Both the position numbers and the translations under genes were made by a program. The notes beneath the pieces were generated by a model. The model was not told where the DNA came from, made no database searches, and saw only the letters and a program-made list of their open reading frames with translations. From positions 62,001-126,000 of the forward strand of contig CALKEZ010000005.1 of assembly GCA_938084745.1 (NCBI GenBank): 64,000 nucleotides of DNA. Reading direction: 5' to 3'. Positions 36,217-45,233 of the stretch are shown here, one piece after another. Numbering within the stretch: the first letter of the stretch is position 1; every line of letters begins with the position of its first letter. This DNA is from an uncultured Gammaproteobacteria bacterium (lineage in GTDB: Bacteria > Pseudomonadota > Gammaproteobacteria > Eutrophobiales > Eutrophobiaceae).

Positions 36217-36648
36217 ATGCATATTTTTCGCCGGCTTATCAAGCATAAAAAACTGACGGGCATACTGTTGTTTGGCCTGTTGTTACGCTCCTTGATCGCC
36301 AGCGGTTTCATGATCGACGCCAACCCGACCGATGGCAGTTTGTTTTCCGTTATTATCTGTAATGGCCCGGCAGGTATCAATGCAATTGAGGGCTTATCAA
36401 ATAAATCATCCGCGCATGAACATCATCATGCCGTTGATAATGATAAACATGAGCATGTAACTGAAGACCATGGCTTTTCTGCATGTAGTTTCTGGTCATC
36501 GAGCGGTCAGTCAATACTGGCAGACGTCTTCTATTTTGCTATTAAGAATTCAAAACCGGCCGATGAAGCCGTCATTTATCAAACACCTTTCATACACAGG
36601 TTAACTAACCCTGGTCTTTTCCCGCGCGCACCCCCTGTCCTGAGCTAA
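36217..36648 (+). CDS. DUF2946-like His-rich protein
   Basis: 143-residue protein with an N-terminal signal/anchor (LTGILLFGLLLRSLIASGF), a CNGPAG cysteine, a His-rich segment (AHEHHHAVDNDKHEHVTEDHG, about residues 66-86), a second conserved cysteine (SACSFW) and the C-terminal PRAPP. This pattern matches the DUF2946 family, often near copper-efflux and outer-membrane transporter genes. The His cluster suggests metal binding in the periplasm. It precedes a Met/His-rich outer-membrane barrel gene by 73 bp. The role of the family is not proven. Confidence 0.72.
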   Translation: MHIFRRLIKHKKLTGILLFGLLLRSLIASGFMIDANPTDGSLFSVIICNGPAGINAIEGLSNKSSAHEHHHAVDNDKHEHVTEDHGFSACSFWSSSGQSILADVFYFAIKNSKPADEAVIYQTPFIHRLTNPGLFPRAPPVLS

Positions 36649-36721
36649 TTCATAATTATTTTTAGTTTTCTACTGTCATGCATGGCAGTGGATTTATATT
36701 GAATTTTCAGGAGTAATTCAA

Positions 36722-37837
36722 ATGAAGTCTTTGTTTAAATTGACCGTGTTTAGCACTGTCGGAATTTTATTATTTAGTCTTAACGTGTTCGCTGATACTG
36801 ACCATGGTGATGTGGGCATGGCATTGAATAACGAGGGCCTTAAACCCGTGCGGGCTGATAGTCATGCACCCATTGGTGTAATGGGTGAACACATGCATAA
36901 AAGAGGCGAATGGATGCTGTCTTATCGATTTATGCATATGGATATGGACGGTAACCGTATCGGCGATGATGAAGTCAGCCCCGAGACGATTATCGCTAAT
37001 ACGGCAAATCGCTTTTTTGGCTTGGCAGGACAACCGGCTAATTTACGCATAGTACCGACAGAGATGAGTATGCAGATGCATATGTTCGGTGCCATGTATG
37101 CACCGAGTGATTGGTTAACAATGATGGTGATGATAATGTATGCCGAAAAATCGATGGATCACATTACCTTTAATGGACCCGGCACCAGCAGGATCGGCAC
37201 TTTCACAACGAAAGCCAAAGGCGTGGGTGATACAAAAATAGCCGGCTTATTCAAGTTACTGGAGACAGGCCCGCATCACATCCATCTGAATGCTGGCATT
37301 AGCATACCAACCGGCTCAACCGATAAAAGAGATGATATTCTCGCGCCAAACGGCGCAACCCTTAATGTTCGACTACCCTACCCGATGCAACTCGGCTCAG
37401 GGACAATTGATGTACTTCCCGGACTCACCTACAGCGGCACAGCTTCCAGATTCAATTGGGGTGCGCAATATAATGGTACTTTTCGCACTGGCAGAGACAA
37501 TGGCTATAGTCTCGGTGATAAGCAAGAAATAACCGCCTGGTTAAGTTATCTATGGCGACCCTGGATGAGTCTTTCAACGCGACTCGCCTATAGTCACGAA
37601 GCACAAATTGATGGTATCGATCCCGGCATTATTGGCCCAGTACAAACAGCTGATCCCGACAATCAAGGCGGTGATATTGTGAACCTGATGTTTGGCGCCA
37701 ATGTTGCGGGGCAAACAGGTCTATTAAGAGGCCATAGACTGGCTTTTGAGGCTGGCATACCACTGCACAGAGATTTGAATGGGCCACAGTTGGAAACTGA
37801 TTTAATTGTTACTGCTGGCTGGCAATACGCATTTTAA
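36722..37837 (+). CDS. Met/His-rich outer-membrane beta-barrel protein
   Basis: 371-residue predicted outer-membrane protein with signal peptide (to VFA) and a C-terminal aromatic residue (WQYAF), typical of barrels; similar proteins are annotated as transporters of the phenol_MetA_deg type. The first third is unusually rich in Met and His (GEHMHKRGEWML, RFMHMDMDGNRIG, EMSMQMHMFGAMY, TMMVMIMYAEKSMDH), a pattern seen in copper-associated proteins. Alternating strands follow. GGAG lies 9 bases before the ATG. Probably works with the DUF2946-like protein just upstream. Substrate unknown; copper is inference. Confidence 0.75.
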   Translation: MKSLFKLTVFSTVGILLFSLNVFADTDHGDVGMALNNEGLKPVRADSHAPIGVMGEHMHKRGEWMLSYRFMHMDMDGNRIGDDEVSPETIIANTANRFFGLAGQPANLRIVPTEMSMQMHMFGAMYAPSDWLTMMVMIMYAEKSMDHITFNGPGTSRIGTFTTKAKGVGDTKIAGLFKLLETGPHHIHLNAGISIPTGSTDKRDDILAPNGATLNVRLPYPMQLGSGTIDVLPGLTYSGTASRFNWGAQYNGTFRTGRDNGYSLGDKQEITAWLSYLWRPWMSLSTRLAYSHEAQIDGIDPGIIGPVQTADPDNQGGDIVNLMFGANVAGQTGLLRGHRLAFEAGIPLHRDLNGPQLETDLIVTAGWQYAF

Positions 37838-37859
37838 TAGCAGGCATCCTGAACAACTT

Positions 37860-37896
37860 GCACCGGCGAACAGCGTTAATCAGCCCTTGCCGGTGC
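37860..37896 (+). terminator. Hairpin after the outer-membrane barrel gene
   Basis: GCACCGGC (37860-37867) and GCCGGTGC (37889-37896) pair, extended by AA/TT inside. It lies 22 bases after the stop codon. No T-run follows. Confidence 0.5.
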
Positions 37897-37899
37897 GGG

Positions 37900-38229
37900 T
37901 TGATATTCTCCATAGCATCTTCCCTGTTGCCCACGACTATCGTTTTACACTCACAAACCAGGCTTGCCTGAACTGACGCAGTTATTAAGTCGCCTAAGCT
38001 GTCTGATTCTGCGTTTAATGTGGGTATCTGTGCCCTTAAAGCTGGCCTAAAATCTGGCCATACTTCAATATCGCCAAGACTAAAGCCATCAACTTGAGCA
38101 ACAAAGCAATGTCATCAGGATCAATATTGATAGTGCTTTAAAGTTCGACACAGAACCATGCTGCTTAATATTTATTAATCATTTCATGTGCTTATGAAAT
38201 ATTTTATAGCTTTAATGATGCCTGATAGT
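37900..38229. other. Long intergenic region before phaC
   Basis: About 330 bases without a supportable gene. The minus strand contains short open pieces in changing frames that might be a decayed gene, but none matches a family I recognise. A small palindrome, ATCAATATTGAT, lies near 38118-38131. Confidence 0.35.
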
Positions 38230-38270
38230 TCTGTATATTGACTCATCCAATACTCTAAACGGCAGTTTTT

Positions 38271-38305
38271 ATTGTGCAGTGCACAATTTCATCTATACTG
38301 TCGCC
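38271..38305 (+). promoter_or_regulatory. phaC promoter with palindromic operator over -35
   Basis: ATTGTGCA-G-TGCACAAT at 38271-38287 is a perfect 17-base palindrome. TTGTGC (38272-38277) within it can act as the -35, with TATACT (38294-38299) as -10 at 16-bp spacing and a start near 38305. An operator lying on the -35 box implies repression. TGC-containing palindromes are known for PhaR-type PHA regulators, so PhaR is a candidate; this is inference. Confidence 0.6.
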
Positions 38306-38329
38306 TGAATGTATCTAAAAGGTGTAATT

Positions 38330-40093
38330 ATGTTTTCTGGTGAAACTGTAGAACTACTGAAAAAAATATCGGAATCTCACATTGAGCTTACGACTAACTT
38401 TCTCAACGCAAGTCTTGATAACCTGAACAAAGCGAACCCTACTCTGTTCAAATCCGAAAGAATTGATGAATTAAAAAGCAAGATCAGTAAGTCAACGTCA
38501 TTAGGGCAGGATAATATTCAATTATTTACGGAATATGTCAGGCTTTGCCAATATACCATGGCCAAATCAATGGGTATGGAAGCTGACGCTATTGCCGCTC
38601 CAGACAGATCAGACAGACGCTTTTCTGATGAAAGCTGGAATGAAAATATTGCTTTTGATTATATAAAACAATTTTATTTATTAAGTTCCAGATACATACT
38701 TAATGTGAGCTTGGAAAATGAACACATCGATAAAAAATACGAAAAACAAATCGAGTTTTATACCAGACAGTACACCGATGCATTATCTCCGAGTAATTTT
38801 GCTGCAACCAACCCCGTCGTTCTGAAAGAAACTATCGACAGTAAAGGTGAAAACCTTGTTCAGGGTTTAAACGCCTTTTTTGAAGATTTGACCCGCGGCA
38901 AAGGGAAAAAATTAATGACCAAAATGACGAATAATGAGTCATTTGAAGTGGGTAAAAATATTGCGACAACGTCGGGCAAGGTCGTTTTCCAAAATGAGTT
39001 AATGCAGCTGATACAGTATGATCCGACAACCAAGACTGTATTTGAAACGCCATTGCTTATCGTGCCACCCTGGATTAATAAATTTTATATTCTCGATTTA
39101 AGAGAGGAAAACAGTTTCATCAAATGGGCAGTTGACCAGGGTCATACAGTATTTGTTATCTCCTGGAAAAATCCTGATGCCAGCTATGCGGATACCAAAT
39201 TCGAAGACTACATGACGAAAGGTATACTGACAGCGACCGACCAGATAAAACAAGAAACCGGTATTAGCAGTGTCAATTCCATCGGTTATTGCATTGGTGG
39301 TACTTTGCTCGCATCAACAAACGCTTATCTTGCCAGCAAAAGCCGCAAACCAATCAAGTCAGCGACATACTTTACAACGTTGGTTGATTTTGAAGAACCG
39401 GGTGACTTGGGGGTATTCATTGATGAAGAAAAACTGGACGCACTTGATGCTGATATGGAGAGGGATGGTTTCCTTGATGGCACCACTATGGCGACAGTAT
39501 TTAATATGCTTAGAGCAAATGACCTCATTTGGCCATTCTTTATCAATAATTATTTATTAGGAAAAGAACCCACCGCATTTGATCTACTGTACTGGAATTC
39601 TGACTCAACACGCATTCCAGCTGCGGCACACAGTTTCTATCTTCGTCAATGTTATCTGCATAATTTATTACGCGAACCAGGCGGAATTGAGATGAATGGC
39701 ACGCCGATTGATCTGAGAAAAATCAAGATACCGAGTTACTTCATCTCGACCCGCGAAGATCATATTACCCCCTGGAAATCGACCTATGAAGGTGCCCGAT
39801 TAATGTCTGGACCCACTCGTTTTGTACTCGGTGGTTCAGGACATATCGCCGGCATCATTAATCCACCGGTTAAAAACAAATACAACTATTGGGTGAATGA
39901 TGAAATCAATGCGGATCCAGATCATTGGCTGGATAATGCTAAAAGCAATCCCGGTTCATGGTGGCCTGATTGGCAAAAATGGATTAAAACGAAAGCGGGC
40001 AAGAAAGTTGATGCCAGAAAACCCGGTTCAAAATTAAAGATTCTTGAAGATGCCCCAGGCAGTTACGTAAAAGAAAGAATCGTCCCCGATTAG
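38330..40093 (+). CDS. phaC: Class I poly(3-hydroxyalkanoate) synthase
   Basis: Granule-bound enzyme polymerising (R)-3-hydroxyacyl-CoA into PHA. 587 residues, matching class I synthases (589 in Cupriavidus). The catalytic triad is visible: C321 in the lipase-like box GYCIGG, Asp in REDHITPW, His in GGSGHIAGIINPP. The N-terminal domain (1-200) is of class I type. ATG 38330 was chosen because AAAAGG precedes it and because an ATG at 38309 would lie only 4 bases after the predicted transcription start. phaA, phaB and phasin genes are not adjacent. A 13-bp-stem terminator follows. Confidence 0.95.
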   Translation: MFSGETVELLKKISESHIELTTNFLNASLDNLNKANPTLFKSERIDELKSKISKSTSLGQDNIQLFTEYVRLCQYTMAKSMGMEADAIAAPDRSDRRFSDESWNENIAFDYIKQFYLLSSRYILNVSLENEHIDKKYEKQIEFYTRQYTDALSPSNFAATNPVVLKETIDSKGENLVQGLNAFFEDLTRGKGKKLMTKMTNNESFEVGKNIATTSGKVVFQNELMQLIQYDPTTKTVFETPLLIVPPWINKFYILDLREENSFIKWAVDQGHTVFVISWKNPDASYADTKFEDYMTKGILTATDQIKQETGISSVNSIGYCIGGTLLASTNAYLASKSRKPIKSATYFTTLVDFEEPGDLGVFIDEEKLDALDADMERDGFLDGTTMATVFNMLRANDLIWPFFINNYLLGKEPTAFDLLYWNSDSTRIPAAAHSFYLRQCYLHNLLREPGGIEMNGTPIDLRKIKIPSYFISTREDHITPWKSTYEGARLMSGPTRFVLGGSGHIAGIINPPVKNKYNYWVNDEINADPDHWLDNAKSNPGSWWPDWQKWIKTKAGKKVDARKPGSKLKILEDAPGSYVKERIVPD

Positions 40094-40101
40094 AACTTTT
40101 C

Positions 40102-40131
40102 TACCGTCACCAATGTTAATTGGTGACGGTA
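40102..40131 (+). terminator. Terminator after phaC
   Basis: TACCGTCACCAAT and ATTGGTGACGGTA form a perfect 13-bp stem with a GTTA tetraloop, 8 bases after the phaC stop. Only a short T-poor tail follows, but the stem is very stable. Confidence 0.7.
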
Positions 40132-40182
40132 ATCATTCCTTAATAAAGTAATATTACAGTCTACATTGTGGAGAAAATAACT

Positions 40183-40464
40183 ATGGCTAAAGCAAGTGCA
40201 CGACATATCCTGGTTGATAGTGAAGAACGTTGTACATCATTAAAACAACAAATTGAAGATGGTGCTGATTTTGCGGAGATTGCAAAAGCACATTCAAGTT
40301 GTCCATCCGGTCGTAAAGGCGGGGAACTGGGTGAATTTGGTCCAGGGCAAATGGTTAAGGAATTTGATGATGTTGTATTCAGTGGTGAATTAAATACCGT
40401 TCATGGTCCGGTTAAAACTCAATTCGGTTATCATCTACTGGAAATAACCGAGAGAGATGACTAA
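40183..40464 (+). CDS. ppiC: Parvulin-type peptidyl-prolyl isomerase (PpiC-like)
   Basis: Cytoplasmic 93-residue parvulin that interconverts cis and trans prolyl bonds. The whole protein is one domain: ASARHILVDSEERC at the start, FAEIAKAHSSCPSGRKGGELGEFGPGQMVKEFDDVVF in the middle and VKTQFGYHLLEIT at the end are parvulin signatures. ATG 40183 is preceded by GGAG (9-base spacing); the in-frame GTG at 40168 overlaps that ribosome site and is unlikely. Monocistronic with its own terminator. Confidence 0.95.
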   Translation: MAKASARHILVDSEERCTSLKQQIEDGADFAEIAKAHSSCPSGRKGGELGEFGPGQMVKEFDDVVFSGELNTVHGPVKTQFGYHLLEITERDD

Positions 40465-40492
40465 GTCATTTTAAACAGCTATAAAAGGTGGT

Positions 40493-40520
40493 AACAACAT
40501 CACTTGTTGTTTTGTTTTGA
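40493..40520 (+). terminator. Intrinsic terminator after ppiC
   Basis: AACAACA-TCACT-TGTTGTT forms a 7-bp stem followed by TTGTTTTGAT, 28 bases past the ppiC stop. Confidence 0.75.
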
Positions 40521-40572
40521 TGGGTAGTTAATCAATTCTTATAAATTATTAAAATTAGCTTTTCAGTAATTT

Positions 40573-40618
40573 GGACATGACTGACAATCCTGATGTCCAC
40601 GCAGGGATTGTCAGTCAT
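40573..40618. other. Competing inverted repeats between convergent genes
   Basis: ATGACTGACAATCC (40577-40590) and GGATTGTCAGTCAT (40605-40618) form a perfect 14-bp stem. An alternative stem, GGACAT (40573-40578) with ATGTCC (40593-40598), shares bases with it and is mutually exclusive. It lies between ppiC and the convergent sugar dehydrogenase gene. Confidence 0.5.
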
Positions 40619-40666
40619 AACTTCACCCATCACCTTGGAACTTGCAAAAATTAAATGCCATGCAGA

Positions 40667-41782
40667 CTATAAGCTAGTCGGAATTATTCTGAGTAGCTTA
40701 CCCTTCGACGCATCTGTTATAAAATATAAAAAGCCATCCAAGCCTTGCTGTACCTCTCGTATACGGCCATAACTACCATTGATCAATCTTTCTTCTTTAA
40801 CTACTTTGTTGTTTTTCATTTCCAATCGGGCTAACTGACCAAATACCAGAGAACTGACAAAGGCGTTTCCTTTCCACTCTGGAAATTTATCAGCGTCGTA
40901 AAACAATAAACTTGAAACACCAATAGAAGGTACCCAATAGTGCACCGGTTGTGCCATACCTTCTTTTTGCGTTCCTTCTCCGATCTTTGTCCCAATGACA
41001 TATTCCACACCATAGGTAATAACTGGCCAACCATAATTCACACCGGGTTTCATTAAATTTAATTCATCACCGCCTTGTGGGCCATGTTCTATCGTCCACA
41101 CAGCAGTCGTCTCCGGTTGCATCGCAATGCCTTGCATATTCCGATTACCATAGGTATATATTTCTGGCTTCGCACCAGACTTATTAACAAAAGGATTATC
41201 TTTCGGAATGGATCCATCCTTATTAATTCTTATCAGGGAACCAGCATGGTCATTAACGTCTTGTGCACGTTGCTTGTCTCCACGATCACCGAGCGTAATA
41301 AAGAGTTGTCCTTGTTCAGTTATTAATAGACGCGACCCGAAATGATGTCCGCCTTTTGATTTTGGCAAGGCTTTAAAGATTGTTTTCACTTCTGAAAGTT
41401 TATTTCCGCTAAGTTTGGCGCGGGCAACTTCAGTACCAAGCCCGGTTTTATCAGCGCCAGTATAGGAAAAGTAGATAGTCTGGTTATCAGCAAAATCAGG
41501 ATCGACTGCAATATCAAGCAAGCCACCTTGACCCGTTGCACGTATTGTTGGCAACCCTGTCACAAGTAATAATTCTCCTTTATCCAGCAGGCGCAGACGA
41601 CCGGGGCGTTCGGATAACAATATTCGACCATCAGGCAAAAACTCAACTGACCATGGATGCTCGAGACCGTCAACGACGGTTTCAATTCTGAATGAATGAT
41701 TTTCCGAATCAATTATTTCATCAGCAAGTGCAGCACAGTTAAAACAAAAGAGAATTATTAAGCTAATGATTTCTTTCTTCAT
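40667..41782 (-). CDS. PQQ-dependent soluble sugar dehydrogenase (Asd/YliI-like)
   Basis: Periplasmic beta-propeller quinoprotein of the aldose sugar dehydrogenase family, 371 residues. Signal peptide to ALA. Typical blocks: GLEHPWSVEFLPDGRILLSERPGRL, GQGGLLDIAVDPDF, IYFSYT, KGGHHFGSRL with the catalytic-His neighbourhood, and YTYGNRNMQGIA, WTIEHGPQGGDELN, PGVNYGWPVITYG. Binds PQQ and calcium, electron acceptor unknown. It is 24 bp downstream of cmoB, possibly on the same transcript but functionally separate. No PQQ synthesis genes are visible here. Confidence 0.92.
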   Translation of the reverse strand: MKKEIISLIILFCFNCAALADEIIDSENHSFRIETVVDGLEHPWSVEFLPDGRILLSERPGRLRLLDKGELLLVTGLPTIRATGQGGLLDIAVDPDFADNQTIYFSYTGADKTGLGTEVARAKLSGNKLSEVKTIFKALPKSKGGHHFGSRLLITEQGQLFITLGDRGDKQRAQDVNDHAGSLIRINKDGSIPKDNPFVNKSGAKPEIYTYGNRNMQGIAMQPETTAVWTIEHGPQGGDELNLMKPGVNYGWPVITYGVEYVIGTKIGEGTQKEGMAQPVHYWVPSIGVSSLLFYDADKFPEWKGNAFVSSLVFGQLARLEMKNNKVVKEERLINGSYGRIREVQQGLDGFLYFITDASKGKLLRIIPTSL

Positions 41783-41806
41783 AGTTTCTCTATATCCATT
41801 AAATGT

Positions 41807-42787
41807 TTAATATTTAGTATCCTTATCTGCCAAAAGAATCGCACGTGTCGGTGCAGGATAGCCTTCTACAGTTTTAGTCTTATCTTGTTTGTCCAAAAAA
41901 TCACTCAAAGATTCAAAAATCATCCAGTCTGTTTTTCGTTGTTCATCAACAGTTGTTTTTGTAACATCAATAATTCGAACATTCTTAAAACCGGCGTCCT
42001 CTGCCCATTCAATCAAACGAGCTGTGTTCGGTATAGCCCAGACGTTATTCATTTTTGCATAACGTCCATCAGGGATGAGAACACATGTTTTCTCATCCTC
42101 AATGATTAATGTCTCTAGTACCAATTCGCCACCGGGCTTCAGCGTATTCAGGCATTGTTTCAAATGCTCGATCGGGTCACGTCGATGATAGATAACCCCC
42201 ATTGAAAACACAGTATCGAAGTTTAGATTAAATTCCGGTAATGCCTGTATGCCAAACGGCAATAGGTCAATATTGGCAGACGGCAGGTATTTTTTTATCG
42301 CCGAAAACTGCATGTAAAATAATAATGTCGGATCCAGTCCAACAACATAATGAGCCTTTTCACCCAACATGCGCCACCCGTAATAACCATTACCACAACC
42401 AATATCCAGTACTGTACGATTCTGAAGTGGTTTGATGTGTCGGATTAATCTTGACCATTTCAGATTAGAACGCCATTCAGTATTGATTAATGTACCAAAT
42501 AGATTGAAGGGCCCCTTGCGCCAGGGCATCAAAGCACGAAGATTTTCCTTTAGTGCTGATAGTTGGTCTTCAGTACAATCGATCTTGTGACCGATAACAA
42601 TATGTTCTGAATCAAGCCGCACTTCCGTGGCTGTAATTAAAGGCAATGCCTCAAGTGCTGACTTCCAACGAGAGTAATCGCCATGTTTTATACTTGCAAA
42701 ATAGTCTTCAAGTTGCCGTGTCAATAGCGCTGACCAGTCCCCCATCGCATTGGCCTCAAGCACATCAAACAATCCCTGGTGATTCAT
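41807..42787 (-). CDS. cmoB: tRNA U34 carboxymethyltransferase CmoB
   Basis: Transfers the carboxymethyl group from carboxy-SAM to 5-hydroxyuridine at tRNA position 34, giving cmo5U. 326 residues, near the E. coli length (323). SAM-binding motif I is VLDIGCGNGYYGWRM; also VVGLDPTLLFYMQF, the MGVIYHRRDPIEHL loop and PNTARLIEWAEDAGF. It lies 15 bp downstream of cmoA in the minus-strand group trhO-gst-cmoA-cmoB. Confidence 0.96.
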   Translation of the reverse strand: MNHQGLFDVLEANAMGDWSALLTRQLEDYFASIKHGDYSRWKSALEALPLITATEVRLDSEHIVIGHKIDCTEDQLSALKENLRALMPWRKGPFNLFGTLINTEWRSNLKWSRLIRHIKPLQNRTVLDIGCGNGYYGWRMLGEKAHYVVGLDPTLLFYMQFSAIKKYLPSANIDLLPFGIQALPEFNLNFDTVFSMGVIYHRRDPIEHLKQCLNTLKPGGELVLETLIIEDEKTCVLIPDGRYAKMNNVWAIPNTARLIEWAEDAGFKNVRIIDVTKTTVDEQRKTDWMIFESLSDFLDKQDKTKTVEGYPAPTRAILLADKDTKY

Positions 42788-42802
42788 AGCACGAATGTAA
42801 GG

Positions 42803-43531
42803 TTATTTGATGGCGATAAAAGAAACAAAATTAAAACACTTTAACCAGACAAATGCTTTCGAAAAACCGGCCTTATTTAATCGTTGCAGGTGTGTGCTTA
42901 TGGTCTCGGGGATCAATACCTTTTCCAGAGCATCTCGCTTATTGGCAATTTCAAGCAGATCATAGCCATTCATTTCTTTCATATGTAGATGCAGTTCGCT
43001 CATTGTATTGTTTTCCGCATCGTCATCAAACACGATCTTCTCAGACAAGATAAAAATGCCACCCGGCAATAGGCCCTGATAGATTTTTTTTATCAACGAA
43101 TCTCGTTTATCGACTGGAATGAACTGCAAGGTAAAATTCATCACAACAAGAGATGCATTTTCTATTTTTGTTTGCAGCACATCGCCGAGTTCAAAGTTTA
43201 TTTTATTTTTTTGTTCAGCCTGAGATGCCGTTTTACGGCAGCTATCAATCATGGCTTGCGAATTATCAATCGCAATAATATTACATTCTTTAATGGTTAA
43301 CCCCTGTTGTATTGCCTCACTCGCCGCCCCAAGTGAACACCCCAGATCATAAATATTTGAATATTGCTGAGCATATTCACTGGCAATAACACCCAGCATA
43401 GCGATCGTTAGCGGGTAGCCAGGCACAGATCGTTCTATCATGTCGGGAAACACTTCCGCTACCCGTTGATTAAACTCAAACGGCTTAACAGGATCGCCAA
43501 CCGCTTTATACAAGGTGTCTTTTTTACTCAT
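42803..43531 (-). CDS. cmoA: Carboxy-S-adenosyl-L-methionine synthase CmoA
   Basis: Makes carboxy-SAM from SAM and prephenate for CmoB. 242 residues, close to the E. coli enzyme (247). Motifs: FEFNQRVAEVFPDMIERSVPGYP at the N-terminus, SAM loop YDLGCSLGAASEAI, and MNFTLQFIP. The gene is 27 bp downstream of the GST gene and 15 bp upstream of cmoB. Confidence 0.96.
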   Translation of the reverse strand: MSKKDTLYKAVGDPVKPFEFNQRVAEVFPDMIERSVPGYPLTIAMLGVIASEYAQQYSNIYDLGCSLGAASEAIQQGLTIKECNIIAIDNSQAMIDSCRKTASQAEQKNKINFELGDVLQTKIENASLVVMNFTLQFIPVDKRDSLIKKIYQGLLPGGIFILSEKIVFDDDAENNTMSELHLHMKEMNGYDLLEIANKRDALEKVLIPETISTHLQRLNKAGFSKAFVWLKCFNFVSFIAIK

Positions 43532-43558
43532 GGTAAATTCGATGTTTATGCTAGATAT

Positions 43559-44203
43559 TCAGGGAAAATAGACCGTCATTTGACCCGGCGACCAGGGTTT
43601 ATATTTATACATACAGTCCTGAAAAAGTACACTCTGCTCAATTTTTTTATACCAACGATAGAGCAAGTTATAAGGGCTGGATTTGAACCACTCAAGATCA
43701 ACATTTGCAAATTGCCGAATAAAAGGAAATATCGATATATCAGCAAAAGACAGATGATTTACTGTTAAGGCAACACCATGATGATCGTCCAGATGCGTCT
43801 CAAGCACGTTCAAAAAGTCGGCTGTTTTATCACGATAGTATTCCTGCGGGTACTCAGGATAGCCCACATGATATTTATAACGGTCAAGATAATACTTGAA
43901 TTCGTTGTCATTTCTTTCGATTAATGCCAATGGAACTGAACCAGTCTCATTTAACCAATGCGCCGGATCATTCTGCTTTAATGCCCACAACATGACATCC
44001 AGACTTTCATCTATAATTTTATTATCGGGAGTCGCCAGAACCGGAACGGTTCCTTTTTTGGAGAGCGACAACATCGACTCAGGTTTTTCTTTCAATAATA
44101 CTTCTCTGAGTTCACATTTTATATTGGCCTGGTAGATTGCCATGCGTGCACGCATGGCATACGGACAGCGCCGGAACGAATAAAGTATTGGGTGTCGGTC
44201 CAT
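43559..44203 (-). CDS. Glutathione S-transferase family protein
   Basis: 214-residue GST-fold protein. The N-terminal thioredoxin-like domain begins PILYSFRRCPYAMRARMAIY, with a CPYA active-site motif (glutaredoxin-like Cys) and the conserved GTVPVLATPDNKIIDES glutathione-binding loop. The C-terminal helical domain contains LSFADISIFPFIRQF. Gaps of 18 bp (from trhO) and 27 bp (to cmoA) place it inside the tRNA U34 modification group, although no GST is known in that pathway. ATG 44203 chosen over an upstream TTG. Confidence 0.9.
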   Translation of the reverse strand: MDRHPILYSFRRCPYAMRARMAIYQANIKCELREVLLKEKPESMLSLSKKGTVPVLATPDNKIIDESLDVMLWALKQNDPAHWLNETGSVPLALIERNDNEFKYYLDRYKYHVGYPEYPQEYYRDKTADFLNVLETHLDDHHGVALTVNHLSFADISIFPFIRQFANVDLEWFKSSPYNLLYRWYKKIEQSVLFQDCMYKYKPWSPGQMTVYFP

Positions 44204-44236
44204 AGTGTGTTTGTTCAAGTAAGGACTTATACCTGA

Positions 44237-45154
44237 TTACATTTTTGCACCAATATGTTTTTGCTTACGTTGTTTTGCCAGTGTCACCTGGCGTTGGCGT
44301 TCATTGAAGCCGGCACGTTGTTCTTCAGTCGTTTCGTTTATACAATACGGACAAGAGACACCTTCTTCATAATCTTTCGATTTCATGTCTTCCTCTGTAA
44401 TGGGCCGTCTACAGGCATAGCATTGTTCATAACTGCCCTCAGCCAATTGATGATCAACCGATACACGACTGTCAAACACAAAGCATTCTCCTTGCCAAAG
44501 ACTCTCTGTCGGATCGACCTCCTCCAGGTATTTAAGAATGCCCCCGTTTAACTGATAGACCTCTTCAAAACCATGTTCGAGCATATAGGCACTGGCCTTT
44601 TCACAACGAATACCGCCCGTACAAAACATGGCCACTTTTTTTGTGGTCGCCGGATTGAGATGGCTTTCGACAAAATCTGGAAATTCTCTAAAGTTGGTGG
44701 TTTCGGGTGACATTGCATTTTTGAATGACCCTATTTTAAATTCGTACTCGTTACGGGTATCGATTAATAGCACGTCAGGATCACTAATAATCTCATTCCA
44801 GTTTTTTGGATCAACCCTGATTCCAGAACGGTCAGATGGTTTTATGTCGGGTTGTCCCATAGTAACGATCTCTTTTTTTAATTTGACCTTGGTTCTATGA
44901 AACGGAATTTCATCAGAGTAAGACTCTTTATACTCAAGGTCAGCCAGACGATCATCCGATTTCAAAAGCTTCATTAACGCATCAATGGCTGATCGTGTTC
45001 CGACCAGAGTACCGTTAATGCCCTCTTCAGCGAGCAAAACAGTACCGTATATGCCACGTTCCTGACAAAAAGATAACAATTTGGGCTGCAGCGTCACATA
45101 ATCCTCAAGCCGGACAAATTTATACATTGCAACGATGACAAATGATTTTGACAT
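44237..45154 (-). CDS. trhO: tRNA uridine(34) hydroxylase TrhO (rhodanese family)
   Basis: Oxygen-dependent enzyme that forms 5-hydroxyuridine at tRNA position 34, the first step to cmo5U. 305 residues. An N-terminal acylphosphatase-like domain ([17 protein letters not shown]) is followed by a rhodanese domain ([15 protein letters not shown]) with active Cys178 in [13 protein letters not shown]-terminal zinc-type cysteine set is present (CYACRR and CPYCIN). It heads the operon trhO-gst-cmoA-cmoB, which thus encodes the whole route from U34 to cmo5U. ATG 45154 is the first good start. Confidence 0.96.
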   Translation of the reverse strand: MSKSFVIVAMYKFVRLEDYVTLQPKLLSFCQERGIYGTVLLAEEGINGTLVGTRSAIDALMKLLKSDDRLADLEYKESYSDEIPFHRTKVKLKKEIVTMGQPDIKPSDRSGIRVDPKNWNEIISDPDVLLIDTRNEYEFKIGSFKNAMSPETTNFREFPDFVESHLNPATTKKVAMFCTGGIRCEKASAYMLEHGFEEVYQLNGGILKYLEEVDPTESLWQGECFVFDSRVSVDHQLAEGSYEQCYACRRPITEEDMKSKDYEEGVSCPYCINETTEEQRAGFNERQRQVTLAKQRKQKHIGAKM

Positions 45155-45233
45155 TTGATGATTCTCTAATACATTTTAAAAAAATACACTCGTGATTATA
45201 ATAGTAATACGCATCTCATCAAATCAAGATTCA

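Noticed and set aside
37900-38229. Possible decayed gene on the minus strand before phaC
   Set aside because: Pieces in all three frames with stops and no recognisable motif; not reported as a pseudogene.
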